Notes: generated by a model from the letters alone, not told the origin. A DNA stretch of 7,688 nucleotides from Clostridiales bacterium (GCA_021203115.1 JAJQBV010000165.1:1-7688), one strand, 5' to 3'; positions 1 through 6,209 are shown, counted from the first letter of the stretch. Numbers and translations are program-made.

Positions 1-27
1 ATCCATCACTATGGATATTCTTTTTAC
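1..27 (+). terminator. Weak hairpin plus T-run at the window edge
   Basis: Positions 1-6 and 11-16 are perfect inverted arms (ATCCAT / ATGGAT) around a 4-base loop, followed on the plus strand by a T-rich stretch ending in TTTTT at 21-25. This could be the end of an intrinsic terminator for a plus-strand gene lying left of the window. The visible stem is only 6 bp and AT-rich, and it may extend beyond the edge. It does not have a T-run in the right place to terminate the minus-strand unit that ends at 81, unless one lies outside the window. Confidence 0.3.
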
Positions 28-80
28 TATTGCAGTTTCATTTTACAATGCGCCTTTATAAAAATATTTGCCGGAACCGC

Positions 81-878
81 TTACTGATAATTGCCATACC
101 GGTATGTCTGGCTCTGGTCAAAATCCCCGCTCTCTTCGTGCCGCGAGGTCTCCGGCAGCAGGTCCAGATAGAAACAGGTCTGCGCCTGCGCCATATACGG
201 GAGGATCCAGAGCAGTCCGACAAAGCAGGTCAGGACGGAAAAGAGGAGCCAGCCGATAAAAGAGAGGCTGAGGACGAAAAACTTCCATTTGCGTCCACGC
301 ATCAGGCGGCGGCTCTCGCGGATGGCATCCGTCACGCGGATATAATCGTCATCCAGAAGGATGAAGGTGGTCATGGACCACGAGTAGGCGACAATGATCA
401 GGATGATGCAGCCGGCGACCAGCAATGCCGCGCCGAGCGCTGCCAGACCGATGGATGCGGCCGTGACACCGTCGGTGAGAAGAAACGGCATCATACACAG
501 GTATCCCGGTGCGATACAGGCGACGGACAGCAGGATTTCCAGAAGGCCGAAGCCGATGTAGCGGTCCGGGCGGTTCCGGAATGTGTAAAACAGCTCGGAC
601 CATCTTGTCTTCTGCCCCCGTGCGACCTGAAGGTGGATATGAGACAGGCCGGCGCCGAAAATCAGTGTCACCAGAGAGACGATCAGCGCTCCGGCATAGC
701 CTAAGATAACGCGGGAGAACACGCCGTAATAAAGCCCCTGCTGTGTCATGGTGTCAAAGGGAATGCTCAGGACAATGCCGAACAGCAATGTGAGGATCAG
801 CGCCCCGATGACGCTTCCGTAGTGCCCGAGAAGGTTCTGTTTTGCAGCTTTTTTCAGCTGCGCAATGGTTTTATTCAT
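81..878 (-). CDS. DUF975-family integral membrane protein
   Basis: This 265-residue polytopic membrane protein has about five hydrophobic segments, near residues 21-42, 52-78, 108-130, 140-165 and 198-222. The family is recognised from the C-terminal block: an AIRESRRLM-G-K helix, then KWKFFVLSLSFIGW, a further membrane helix and a conserved Pro-Tyr (LPY) before a short acidic tail. DUF975 proteins are widespread in Firmicutes and have no established biochemical role; a housekeeping function in the cytoplasmic membrane is all that can be inferred. The start is supported by GGAGT at 886-890, about 8 bases upstream on the minus strand. It is the second gene of a minus-strand pair, 27 bases after the small membrane protein, so the two are probably co-transcribed. 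The family call is confident; the function is unknown. Confidence 0.85.
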   Translation of the reverse strand: MNKTIAQLKKAAKQNLLGHYGSVIGALILTLLFGIVLSIPFDTMTQQGLYYGVFSRVILGYAGALIVSLVTLIFGAGLSHIHLQVARGQKTRWSELFYTFRNRPDRYIGFGLLEILLSVACIAPGYLCMMPFLLTDGVTAASIGLAALGAALLVAGCIILIIVAYSWSMTTFILLDDDYIRVTDAIRESRRLMRGRKWKFFVLSLSFIGWLLFSVLTCFVGLLWILPYMAQAQTCFYLDLLPETSRHEESGDFDQSQTYRYGNYQ

Positions 879-905
879 AATAAATACTCCGATTCTGTGC
901 CTGGT

Positions 906-1346
906 TTACAGCAGTTCCCCTCCGTCTGTTTCGACTCCGAAGAGATCATCCGTATCGATCCCGTAGAGGTCCTCGATGTCGATGCCGTAGTTCTGCTCGA
1001 TCGTGTAAAGGTAAGCTTTGTAATAGTTCATCAGGCTTCCGTACTGGTTGATCACCGTGATCAGGCTGACGGCTGTGATGGCCACGCTCACGATGATTGC
1101 GATCAGGCTGATGCGGAAGGCATATTTTTCCGCCCGCACCGGCTTTGCGCGGTCGCCTCTGGAGAGAGAAGAAAATAAAATGCCGAGGGCGGCAAAAACG
1201 ATGGAGATAATGCCCGTGACCGAGGTCAGGATCGCGATGATCGCGCAGGAAACGCCGGCCATTGCCATGGGCGAGGCGGCTCTTCTGGGCGGGCGCGTGA
1301 ACTGATCCTCCGGATCTCCGAAACGGTTTTCATTTGGATTATACAT
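906..1346 (-). CDS. Small two-helix membrane protein with acidic repeat tail (DUF4190-like)
   Basis: This 146-residue protein has a polar N-terminus with a basic PPRR stretch. A hydrophobic region follows at about residues 26-60, ending in an LFSSLSRGDRAKP loop, and a second helix lies at about 76-98. The layout (Ala/Ile-rich helix, short loop with LSRG, second helix) resembles the small DUF4190-type proteins common in Clostridia, but that match is from memory and weak. The C-terminus carries three 8-residue units, YGIDIEDL, YGIDTDDL and FGVETDGG (residues 120-143), making an acidic tail. The start is supported by AAGAGGAGT at 1352-1360 on the minus strand, 5 bases from the ATG. It is the first gene of the unit that continues into the DUF975 gene, transcribed from the promoter at 1427-1454. 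No function can be assigned. Confidence 0.75.
   Translation of the reverse strand: MYNPNENRFGDPEDQFTRPPRRAASPMAMAGVSCAIIAILTSVTGIISIVFAALGILFSSLSRGDRAKPVRAEKYAFRISLIAIIVSVAITAVSLITVINQYGSLMNYYKAYLYTIEQNYGIDIEDLYGIDTDDLFGVETDGGELL
942..989 (-). repeat. 24-bp in-frame tandem repeat encoding YGID-x-(E/D)-DL
   Basis: Two adjacent 24-bp units (942-965 and 966-989) code for YGIDTDDL and YGIDIEDL. A more diverged third unit at 918-941 codes for FGVETDGG. The units differ at several bases, mostly conservatively at the protein level, so this is an old in-frame duplication in the acidic tail of the small membrane protein. Confidence 0.7.
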
Positions 1347-1379
1347 GGGATACTCCTCTTGTGCTCGTTATCATGTTTC

Positions 1380-1416
1380 AGGCAGAGACTCGAAAAACCT
1401 TCGGTTTTCTCTGCCT
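1380..1416 (-). promoter_or_regulatory. Stable hairpin in the predicted 5' leader of the minus-strand operon
   Basis: Arms at 1380-1388 and 1408-1416 (AGGCAGAGA / TCTCTGCCT) are perfect complements. An inner stem pairs 1394-1399 with 1403-1408 (AAAACC / GGTTTT) around a 3-base loop; base 1408 can join only one of the two stems at a time. On the minus strand the hairpin would start only a few bases after the transcription start predicted from the -10 box at 1427-1432. A 5'-terminal hairpin like this could protect the mRNA or modulate expression. As an intrinsic terminator it is poor, because neither side has more than a short T-run (TTTAT on the plus side). Confidence 0.5.
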
Positions 1417-1426
1417 TTATACGGAT

Positions 1427-1454
1427 ATCTTACCATTAAAAACAGAAAAGTCAA
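1427..1454 (-). promoter_or_regulatory. Sigma-A-type promoter for the minus-strand membrane protein pair
   Basis: Read on the minus strand, TTGACT (1454-1449) and TAAGAT (1432-1427) are separated by 16 bases, and TGG directly before the -10 box gives an extended -10. Transcription would start near 1420, leaving a leader of roughly 75 bases before the ATG at 1346. It points away from the ribokinase promoter, with 35 bases between the two -35 boxes. Confidence 0.65.
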
Positions 1455-1489
1455 TGATTCCGTTTGAATATCGAATATGTGGCAAATTG

Positions 1490-1518
1490 TTGCAAATAGT
1501 CCGATTCTGTGATAGAAT
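1490..1518 (+). promoter_or_regulatory. Sigma-A-type promoter for the ribokinase-dha operon
   Basis: TTGCAA at 1490-1495 and TAGAAT at 1513-1518 are spaced by exactly 17 bases, and TGA directly before the -10 box (1510-1512) gives an extended -10. Transcription would start near 1525, leaving a leader of about 28 bases to the ATG at 1553. This placement argues against the longer in-frame reading that could begin at 1334. The -35 box lies in TTGTTGCAAAT, very like the context of the second promoter at 6307. Confidence 0.7.
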
Positions 1519-1552
1519 TAAACAGGAAATTAGACAAAGGAGAGGGAATTTC

Positions 1553-2455
1553 ATGAAACGGATTCTTGTAGTCGGCAGCCTGAATATGGACCATGTGGCG
1601 AAGGTGGATCACATTGTCCGTGAGGGGGAGACCATTCTGGCGACAGACTTTTCAAAATCGCCCGGAGGCAAGGGAGCCAATCAGGCCTACGCCATCGGAA
1701 AACTGGGGGGACAGATTGCCATGCTCGGCGCGGTCGGCACGGATGACGACGGCAATGCGCTGATCCGGAGCCTGAACAGCGTGGGGGTTGACACGGATGG
1801 GATGATGCGCTGTGCGGACGCACCCACCGGCACCGCGTGGATCTCTGTGGACCGGAACGGGTCGAACTCCATCACCGTGATCCCCGGAGCCAATATGAAG
1901 GTAGATACTTCCTATATAGATGAGCATATCAATGCCATCGAGAGCGCTGATATTGTGATCATGCAGCTGGAGATTCCGCTGGAGACGGTCGTGTACACGG
2001 CGCGTCTGGCGAAGTCCATGGGGAAATATGTGATTCTCGATCCGGCGCCCGCCATCCCGGATCTGCCGGAGGAGCTGTACGGATATGTCGATTTGTTGAA
2101 ACCGAATGAGACGGAGCTGAGTATCCTTGCCGGAGTTTCCGCGGATGACACCGATTATCTTAAGAAAGTGAATATACTGCGGCAGAGAGGCGCGGCGGAT
2201 ATGCTCGTCAGCCTGGGCGGAGACGGGGTTCTGATGAGTCTGGCCGGCCGGGAGGACAGGATGATTTCGAGCATCCGGGTGGAGGCCGTTGACACGACGG
2301 CCGCCGGCGACAGCTTTGTGGCCGGGCTGGCTGTGAAGCTGGCGGAGGACCGGGATGTTTTCGAGGCGATTGACTATGCGCAGAAGGTGGCGGCGATCGC
2401 GGTGACGCAGAAGGGGGCGCAGCCCTCCATACCGAGTCCGGAAGAGGTAAAATAA
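1553..2455 (+). CDS. rbsK: Ribokinase-type PfkB-family sugar kinase
   Basis: This 300-residue cytosolic protein matches the usual length of ribokinases, which transfer phosphate from ATP to the 5-hydroxyl of ribose or a related sugar. Visible PfkB features in order are the N-terminal GSLNMDHV strand (residues 8-15), the glycine-rich substrate loop GGKGANQA (38-45), GAVGTDDDG (about 60-68), LKPNETE (about 180-186) and the C-terminal DTTAAGD (247-253). D253 is the expected catalytic base, and the AAGD variant is normal in ribokinases. The start at 1553 is chosen for AAAGGAG at 1536-1542 and the promoter immediately upstream; the frame is open back to 1334, but that would run through the promoter. 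It is the first gene of the operon. With DhaK/DhaL-like subunits and a mutarotase next to it, the real substrate may be a different pentose or ketose, so the gene symbol denotes the family only. Confidence 0.9.
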   Translation: MKRILVVGSLNMDHVAKVDHIVREGETILATDFSKSPGGKGANQAYAIGKLGGQIAMLGAVGTDDDGNALIRSLNSVGVDTDGMMRCADAPTGTAWISVDRNGSNSITVIPGANMKVDTSYIDEHINAIESADIVIMQLEIPLETVVYTARLAKSMGKYVILDPAPAIPDLPEELYGYVDLLKPNETELSILAGVSADDTDYLKKVNILRQRGAADMLVSLGGDGVLMSLAGREDRMISSIRVEAVDTTAAGDSFVAGLAVKLAEDRDVFEAIDYAQKVAAIAVTQKGAQPSIPSPEEVK

Positions 2456-2457
2456 GA

Positions 2458-3027
2458 ATGTCTGAGAAACGATCAAGCAAGCGCAAAACGGCATATTTTT
2501 CTTCCAAGAGCAAGTCAAACCGGGCTTTTCATAAGCCGGAGACCCATGGGACGCTGATCCGGATCCCCATGACCGTGCCGATGCACATCATCTCGATTGT
2601 GTCTCTGATTGTACAGGGCGGGTTGACGGCGTTTACCATCTATGCGGTATATACGACGGATACGATTCCGTCTCTGGAAGGAACCGGATATGCGACCAGC
2701 CTGATTTATCTGCTGTTGCCGTTTGTGACATGGCTGATCACCTTCGGATTCCGCTTTATTTGCCGGAAAGTGCCGCTGGAGATGTGGCGGCTCCCGGTGA
2801 AGGTAAAAAAGGGCATGGTTGCGCTGAAGGGTCAGCCTCTGAAACTGCTGACACTGCTGGCGGAGCTGGAGACTGCGGTCTGTTTCGTTTATATTGCGCT
2901 GATCCTGTATCTGGGCGGGTCGCCCAGCAACTGGATTCTGCTTTTGTGGATCGCGGCGCTGGTGATCACCGTCTGGCTCCCCTGCCGTAAGGCATGGCAG
3001 GAAGCCAAAAATAATGGAACCAAATAA
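2458..3027 (+). CDS. Unknown four-helix membrane protein in the sugar operon
   Basis: This 189-residue protein begins with a strongly basic N-terminal segment (residues 1-35, many Lys/Arg/Ser), followed by about four hydrophobic helices near 41-66, 78-100, 128-152 and 156-176. A positively charged loop at about 99-122 includes FRFICRKVPLEMW and KVKKG. I do not recognise a family and see no transporter or enzyme signature. The ATG lies 2 bases after the ribokinase stop. It has only a moderate site (GGAAGAGG at 2440-2447) inside the upstream gene, so translation is probably coupled to the kinase. Its stop is 26 bases before the DhaK-like gene. The tight position argues for co-expression with sugar catabolism, but its role (assembly factor, small transporter or membrane anchor) is open. 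Confidence 0.8.
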   Translation: MSEKRSSKRKTAYFSSKSKSNRAFHKPETHGTLIRIPMTVPMHIISIVSLIVQGGLTAFTIYAVYTTDTIPSLEGTGYATSLIYLLLPFVTWLITFGFRFICRKVPLEMWRLPVKVKKGMVALKGQPLKLLTLLAELETAVCFVYIALILYLGGSPSNWILLLWIAALVITVWLPCRKAWQEAKNNGTK

Positions 3028-3053
3028 GATTTTTATATAAGGAGGGCATTTTT

Positions 3054-4046
3054 ATGAAGAAAATCATAAACGCACCGGAGAACTATGTGGACGATATGTT
3101 AAAAGGCATCTATGCCGCGCACGCAGATCAGGTGAAATACGCGGCGGATGATCTGCGCTGCTACTGCATTGCCAATAAGAAGCCCGGCAAGGTTGCGATC
3201 GTCACCGGCGGCGGCACCGGCCATCTTCCGCTTTTCCTGGGATTTGTCGGAGAGGGGCTGATCGACGGCTGCGGCGTGGGCGGCGTTTTCCAGTCTCCTT
3301 CCCCGGAGCAGATTTATGAGATCTCAAAGGAAGTGGAGGCAGGCGCGGGTGTCCTGTATCTCTACGGGAATTACACCGGAGATATCATGACCTTTGACAT
3401 GGCGACCGATCTTTGCGAGATGGACGACATCGAGTGCAAGAGTATCGTGGGTGCGGACGATGTGAACTCCCACGCGGATCCGGCTACCCGCCGCGGCGTG
3501 GCGGGCATCTACTTTATGTATAAAGCAGCCGGTGCGAAGGCCGATCAGGGCGGGACGCTGGATGAGGTTCTTGCCGCGGCGCAGCTGGCCAAGGATAACA
3601 CCCGCACCGTCGGATTTGCCCTGACCCCCTGCATTATTCCGGAGATCGGGCACCCGAATTTTGAGCTGGGCGAGAATGAGATGGCCATGGGCATGGGCAT
3701 TCACGGAGAGCCGGGCGTGTGGAACGGCCCCTTAAAGACTTCCCGTGAGATCGCTGAGGAGTCGCTCAATACGCTGCTGGGCGATATGCCGCTGGCTGCG
3801 GGCGATGAGGTTGCGGTTCTGATCAACGGACTGGGTGCCACCTCGCTGGAGGAGCAGTATATTCTGTCCAACGACGTGACAGAGATTCTGACCTCCGGGG
3901 GCGTGAAAATTTATAAAACCATCGTGGGCGAGTACGCCACCTCCATGGAGATGGCGGGCGCATCCATCACCCTTTGCAAGATGAACGACGAGCTGAAGGG
4001 ATATCTGGATTATCCGGTAAATACCCCGTTCATCTGCCAGAAATAA
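3054..4046 (+). CDS. dhaK: DhaK-like dihydroxyacetone kinase subunit (variant, substrate uncertain)
   Basis: This 330-residue protein belongs to the DAK1 (DhaK) family, whose members bind a small ketose covalently through a histidine and accept phosphate from a partner subunit. Visible landmarks are TGGGTGH (residues 51-57), FQSP (79-82), NYTGD (106-110), RRGVAG (146-151), NEM-x-MGMGIHGEPG (208-221) and GLGATSLEE. By comparison with E. coli DhaK recalled from memory, H57, D110 and H217 match its catalytic H56, D109 and substrate-linking H218. The usual GHEP is GHLP here, and the protein is about 25 residues shorter because the variable insert before the second domain half is missing. AAGGAGGG at 3039-3046 is a near-perfect ribosome binding site 7 bases from the ATG. 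It precedes the DhaL-like gene by 22 bases. Family membership is secure; dihydroxyacetone as substrate is not. Confidence 0.88.
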   Translation: MKKIINAPENYVDDMLKGIYAAHADQVKYAADDLRCYCIANKKPGKVAIVTGGGTGHLPLFLGFVGEGLIDGCGVGGVFQSPSPEQIYEISKEVEAGAGVLYLYGNYTGDIMTFDMATDLCEMDDIECKSIVGADDVNSHADPATRRGVAGIYFMYKAAGAKADQGGTLDEVLAAAQLAKDNTRTVGFALTPCIIPEIGHPNFELGENEMAMGMGIHGEPGVWNGPLKTSREIAEESLNTLLGDMPLAAGDEVAVLINGLGATSLEEQYILSNDVTEILTSGGVKIYKTIVGEYATSMEMAGASITLCKMNDELKGYLDYPVNTPFICQK

Positions 4047-4068
4047 GCTAATCAGAAGGAGAACGAAA

Positions 4069-4716
4069 ATGGAAAAGATTTTATTTGACCAGATACCGGA
4101 TCTGTTTGCCTCGGTCGGAGCGCTCTTTGCGGAGAAAAAAGAGGAGCTCTGCGAGATGGATGCAAAGCTGGGAGACGGAGATCTGGGGCTTACCATGAGC
4201 AAGGGCTTTGGAGAGCTTCCGTCCCTGCTTCGTGACCAGGAGGCAGATGCAGCCGGCGATATCGGGAAGCTTCTGATGAAGGCCGGAATGAAGATGTCCT
4301 CCCTGATTCCTTCCACCATGGGCTTTCTGATGTCTACCGGTGTGATGGAGGGCGGAAAGGCCGTGAAGGGAAAGACGGAGCTGGACGGCGCTGCGCTGGC
4401 TGCGTTCCTGACCGGTTTTGCCGCCGGTGTCCAGAAGCGGGGCAAATGCCAGGCCGGACAGCGGACGATTTATGACGCGATTCTTCCCGCTGCGGATGCA
4501 GCGGCAGCGGCTGTCAGAGAAAATCCGGCAGCCGGAGTGAGCGAGGTGATCGCAGCCGCGCTGGACGCGGCGCAGGCCGGTGTGGAAGCGACAAAGGATA
4601 TGGTTCCCGTGTTCGGAAAGGCTGCGGTGCATGCGGCGGCCTGTGCGGGTGCTCCGGATCAGGGCGCCGTGGCCGGGAACTATCTGATTCTCGGTTTAGC
4701 CAATTATCTGAAATAA
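4069..4716 (+). CDS. dhaL: DhaL-like nucleotide-binding kinase subunit (divergent)
   Basis: This 215-residue protein belongs to the DAK2 (DhaL) family, the all-helical nucleotide-binding partner of DhaK. The metal-ligand triad is visible in D-x4-GDGDLG: D31, D36 and D38, matching E. coli D30, D35 and D37 as recalled. The RGK-x3-G-x-RT-x2-DA-x2-P segment (about residues 125-140) is also typical. Three family motifs are altered: GDGDHG reads GDGDLG, the GGASGPLYG-like loop reads IPSTMGFLMSTG (about 80-91), and the C-terminal YLGERS-x-GH-x-DPGA region reads as an Ala-rich stretch ending APDQGAV. A long Ala-rich helical segment occupies about 140-175. AGAAGGAG at 4055-4062 sits 6 bases from the ATG. 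It surely pairs with the adjacent DhaK-like protein. Whether it uses ATP directly or holds ADP recharged by a DhaM protein encoded elsewhere cannot be told. Confidence 0.85.
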   Translation: MEKILFDQIPDLFASVGALFAEKKEELCEMDAKLGDGDLGLTMSKGFGELPSLLRDQEADAAGDIGKLLMKAGMKMSSLIPSTMGFLMSTGVMEGGKAVKGKTELDGAALAAFLTGFAAGVQKRGKCQAGQRTIYDAILPAADAAAAAVRENPAAGVSEVIAAALDAAQAGVEATKDMVPVFGKAAVHAAACAGAPDQGAVAGNYLILGLANYLK

Positions 4717-4738
4717 TCATTTTGCGGATGTGAGAAAC

Positions 4739-5713
4739 ATGAGAAATCGATATATTAAAATTATAGTGCCGTTCGTGCTGTGCGCAGCTCTGACACTGAC
4801 CGGCTGTACAGCCGCCTCCGGGGACGCGGAGGATTCCGCAGAGGAGGAGGTCACGTTAAACGATCAGTATGCCCCGTATGAGGACACACTCGATCTGGCC
4901 ACGGATCTTCTGCCGTTCCGGATTGATGATATCAGCTACGGCGGGACGGTTCCGGATGAATACGCGGTGGAGGCCGGGGATGCGGCGCGTTATGATGTGG
5001 CCGCCCTGCTCGGAAGCTGGTGCGTGGAGGGATCGACATCCGGCACGACGGAGCACGCCACGGAGACGACGGTCAAGGCAAAGTTTGAGTCCGATGATGA
5101 TGCCATCCGGGCGTTTACGGTTCTGCCGGATACGATTGTTTTCGGCATCGGCAGCAGCGGGGAGGCCGTGGATTCCATCATGGATATGTATATCTATTGC
5201 AGTGCATATCTGCTGGCGGACTTTTCCTGCCGCAGCCAGGATGACAATTCCTTTACCGCGATGGTTCCCTACACGATTGGCGGGAACACGCTGGCTGTCG
5301 GGTTTTACGATTCCTCCGGCGATGACTCCGCCGTGCTGAAGCAGGAGATGGACTATCTCATGGAGTGGACCGGGTGGAAGCTGACGCTGACCTATGGGGA
5401 TGAGAGTGTGACCTATGTCCCGTCCGAGGTGGTGGACGATGCGGAGAACGGATATGTGACCGTGGGCGGCGACATCATCGCCGGTTACGACGGGATCGAC
5501 GGGATCACCAGTGTGGATCCCGATCCGGACAACCCCACTGTTTCCTATGGTGATAAGACGAAAAAGGCCACATTCGACTTTCGCGAGGACGGCACCGTCA
5601 CCATAACGGTCAAAGGCGGGGAAACCTATGAGCTGGAGTTCCGTTACTCCGGCAAGACGCTGACCCTCATCGACGGCGACCATGTGGCGATGTACGGATA
5701 TTATTCTTATTAG
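4739..5713 (+). CDS. Unknown lipoprotein, possibly with a lipocalin-like C-terminal domain
   Basis: This 324-residue secreted lipoprotein has a basic N-terminus, a hydrophobic helix (about residues 6-20) and a lipobox LTGC with C23 as the lipidated cysteine. A short Asp/Glu-rich linker (about 28-38) follows. The mature part is acidic, with LLGSWCVEG (about 90-98) and a C-terminal run of short beta strands (about 275-324: ATFDFREDGTVTITV, then TYELEFRYSGKTLTLIDG). This resembles the lipocalin-like folds of Clostridial lipoproteins, but I cannot name a family. The ATG at 4739 is preferred; an in-frame GTG at 4730 would add three residues, and neither has a strong ribosome binding site. It starts 22 bases after the DhaL-like stop, so it is probably in the same operon. 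It should sit on the outer face of the membrane. A role in sugar sensing or binding is speculative. Confidence 0.8.
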   Translation: MRNRYIKIIVPFVLCAALTLTGCTAASGDAEDSAEEEVTLNDQYAPYEDTLDLATDLLPFRIDDISYGGTVPDEYAVEAGDAARYDVAALLGSWCVEGSTSGTTEHATETTVKAKFESDDDAIRAFTVLPDTIVFGIGSSGEAVDSIMDMYIYCSAYLLADFSCRSQDDNSFTAMVPYTIGGNTLAVGFYDSSGDDSAVLKQEMDYLMEWTGWKLTLTYGDESVTYVPSEVVDDAENGYVTVGGDIIAGYDGIDGITSVDPDPDNPTVSYGDKTKKATFDFREDGTVTITVKGGETYELEFRYSGKTLTLIDGDHVAMYGYYSY

Positions 5714-5745
5714 GATGTGTCATAAAAGAAAGGAGCGCTCATATC

Positions 5746-6183
5746 ATGTTAAAAGGAATTCCTTCGATTCTCTCCCCGGAGCTTTTAAAGGTGCTTGCGG
5801 AGATGGGACACGGCGACACACTGGTCATAGGCGACGCGAATTTCGCGGCGGCCTCCATGGCGAAAGACAGCATTCTGGTTCGCTGCGACGGGCTTCGCGC
5901 CACGGATCTCATGGACGCGATTCTGACGCTGCTGCCGCTGGATGACTTTGTGGATGACCCGGTGCTGATCATGGATAAGGACGCGGTGCACGCCGATCTG
6001 GAATGCCCGGTGTGGGATGAGTTCCGGAATATTGTTGCGAAGCATGACGCACGGGGCGCGAACGCCTGCCGGATGATCACGCGCGGGGAGTTCTACACGC
6101 GGGCAAAGGCGGCCTACTGTGTGGTGGCGACGACGGAGACGGCGTTTTATGCCTGCTGCATCCTCCAGAAGGGTTGTCTGTGA
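5746..6183 (+). CDS. fucU: FucU/RbsD-family sugar mutarotase
   Basis: This 145-residue cytosolic enzyme belongs to the RbsD/FucU family, which interconverts anomeric or pyranose/furanose forms of sugars so that the next enzyme gets the right form. It is closer to FucU than to RbsD: ILSPELLKVLAEMGHGD (residues 8-24), GDANFAA (29-35), RCDGL (about 47-51) and FYTRAK (about 115-120) all follow the FucU pattern. H22 and D30, the catalytic pair as recalled for E. coli FucU, are present. The DANFPA proline is Ala, and the family's Tyr-x-Asn near the C-terminus reads Y135-A-C137. GAAAGGAG at 5728-5735 lies 10 bases before the ATG, 32 bases after the lipoprotein stop. It is the last gene before a promoter-bearing gap. 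The mutarotase call is firm; fucose as the sugar is not, since no fucose isomerase or fuculokinase is nearby. Confidence 0.87.
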   Translation: MLKGIPSILSPELLKVLAEMGHGDTLVIGDANFAAASMAKDSILVRCDGLRATDLMDAILTLLPLDDFVDDPVLIMDKDAVHADLECPVWDEFRNIVAKHDARGANACRMITRGEFYTRAKAAYCVVATTETAFYACCILQKGCL

Positions 6184-6184
6184 G

Positions 6185-6200
6185 AAATGTCGACAATGAC
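6185..6200. promoter_or_regulatory. Candidate operator: TGTCGACA palindrome
   Basis: Directly after the mutarotase stop, 6188-6195 is a perfect 8-base palindrome with a CG centre, as in many LacI-family operators. The flanking 9-mer AAATGTCGA (6185-6193) is repeated at 6292-6300, close to the -35 box of the next promoter. No protein can be assigned to it. Confidence 0.3.
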
Positions 6201-6209
6201 GGACAATCC

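Noticed and set aside
30..704. Long plus-strand open frame (224 codons) opposite the DUF975 gene
   Set aside because: It is a shadow of the minus-strand gene: low-complexity, charged translation rich in Gln/Asp/Arg, no ribosome binding site, and the minus frame has a clear family match.
1334..1552. In-frame 73-codon upstream extension of the ribokinase
   Set aside because: It would overlap the promoter, and the good ribosome binding site and the family's normal N-terminus both point to 1553.
1652..2518. Long minus-strand open frame (288 codons) opposite the ribokinase gene
   Set aside because: The translation is His/Arg-rich with no recognisable motif and no ribosome binding site; GC-rich codon bias in the ribokinase explains the open frame.
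3732..4445. Minus-strand open frame (237 codons) spanning the DhaK/DhaL junction
   Set aside because: Ser/Pro-rich translation that crosses two well-supported genes on the opposite strand; no start signal.
4856..5683. Minus-strand open frame (275 codons) opposite the lipoprotein gene
   Set aside because: The plus frame has a signal peptide and lipobox; the minus translation is a repetitive Gly/His/Arg/Ile mix without domain features.
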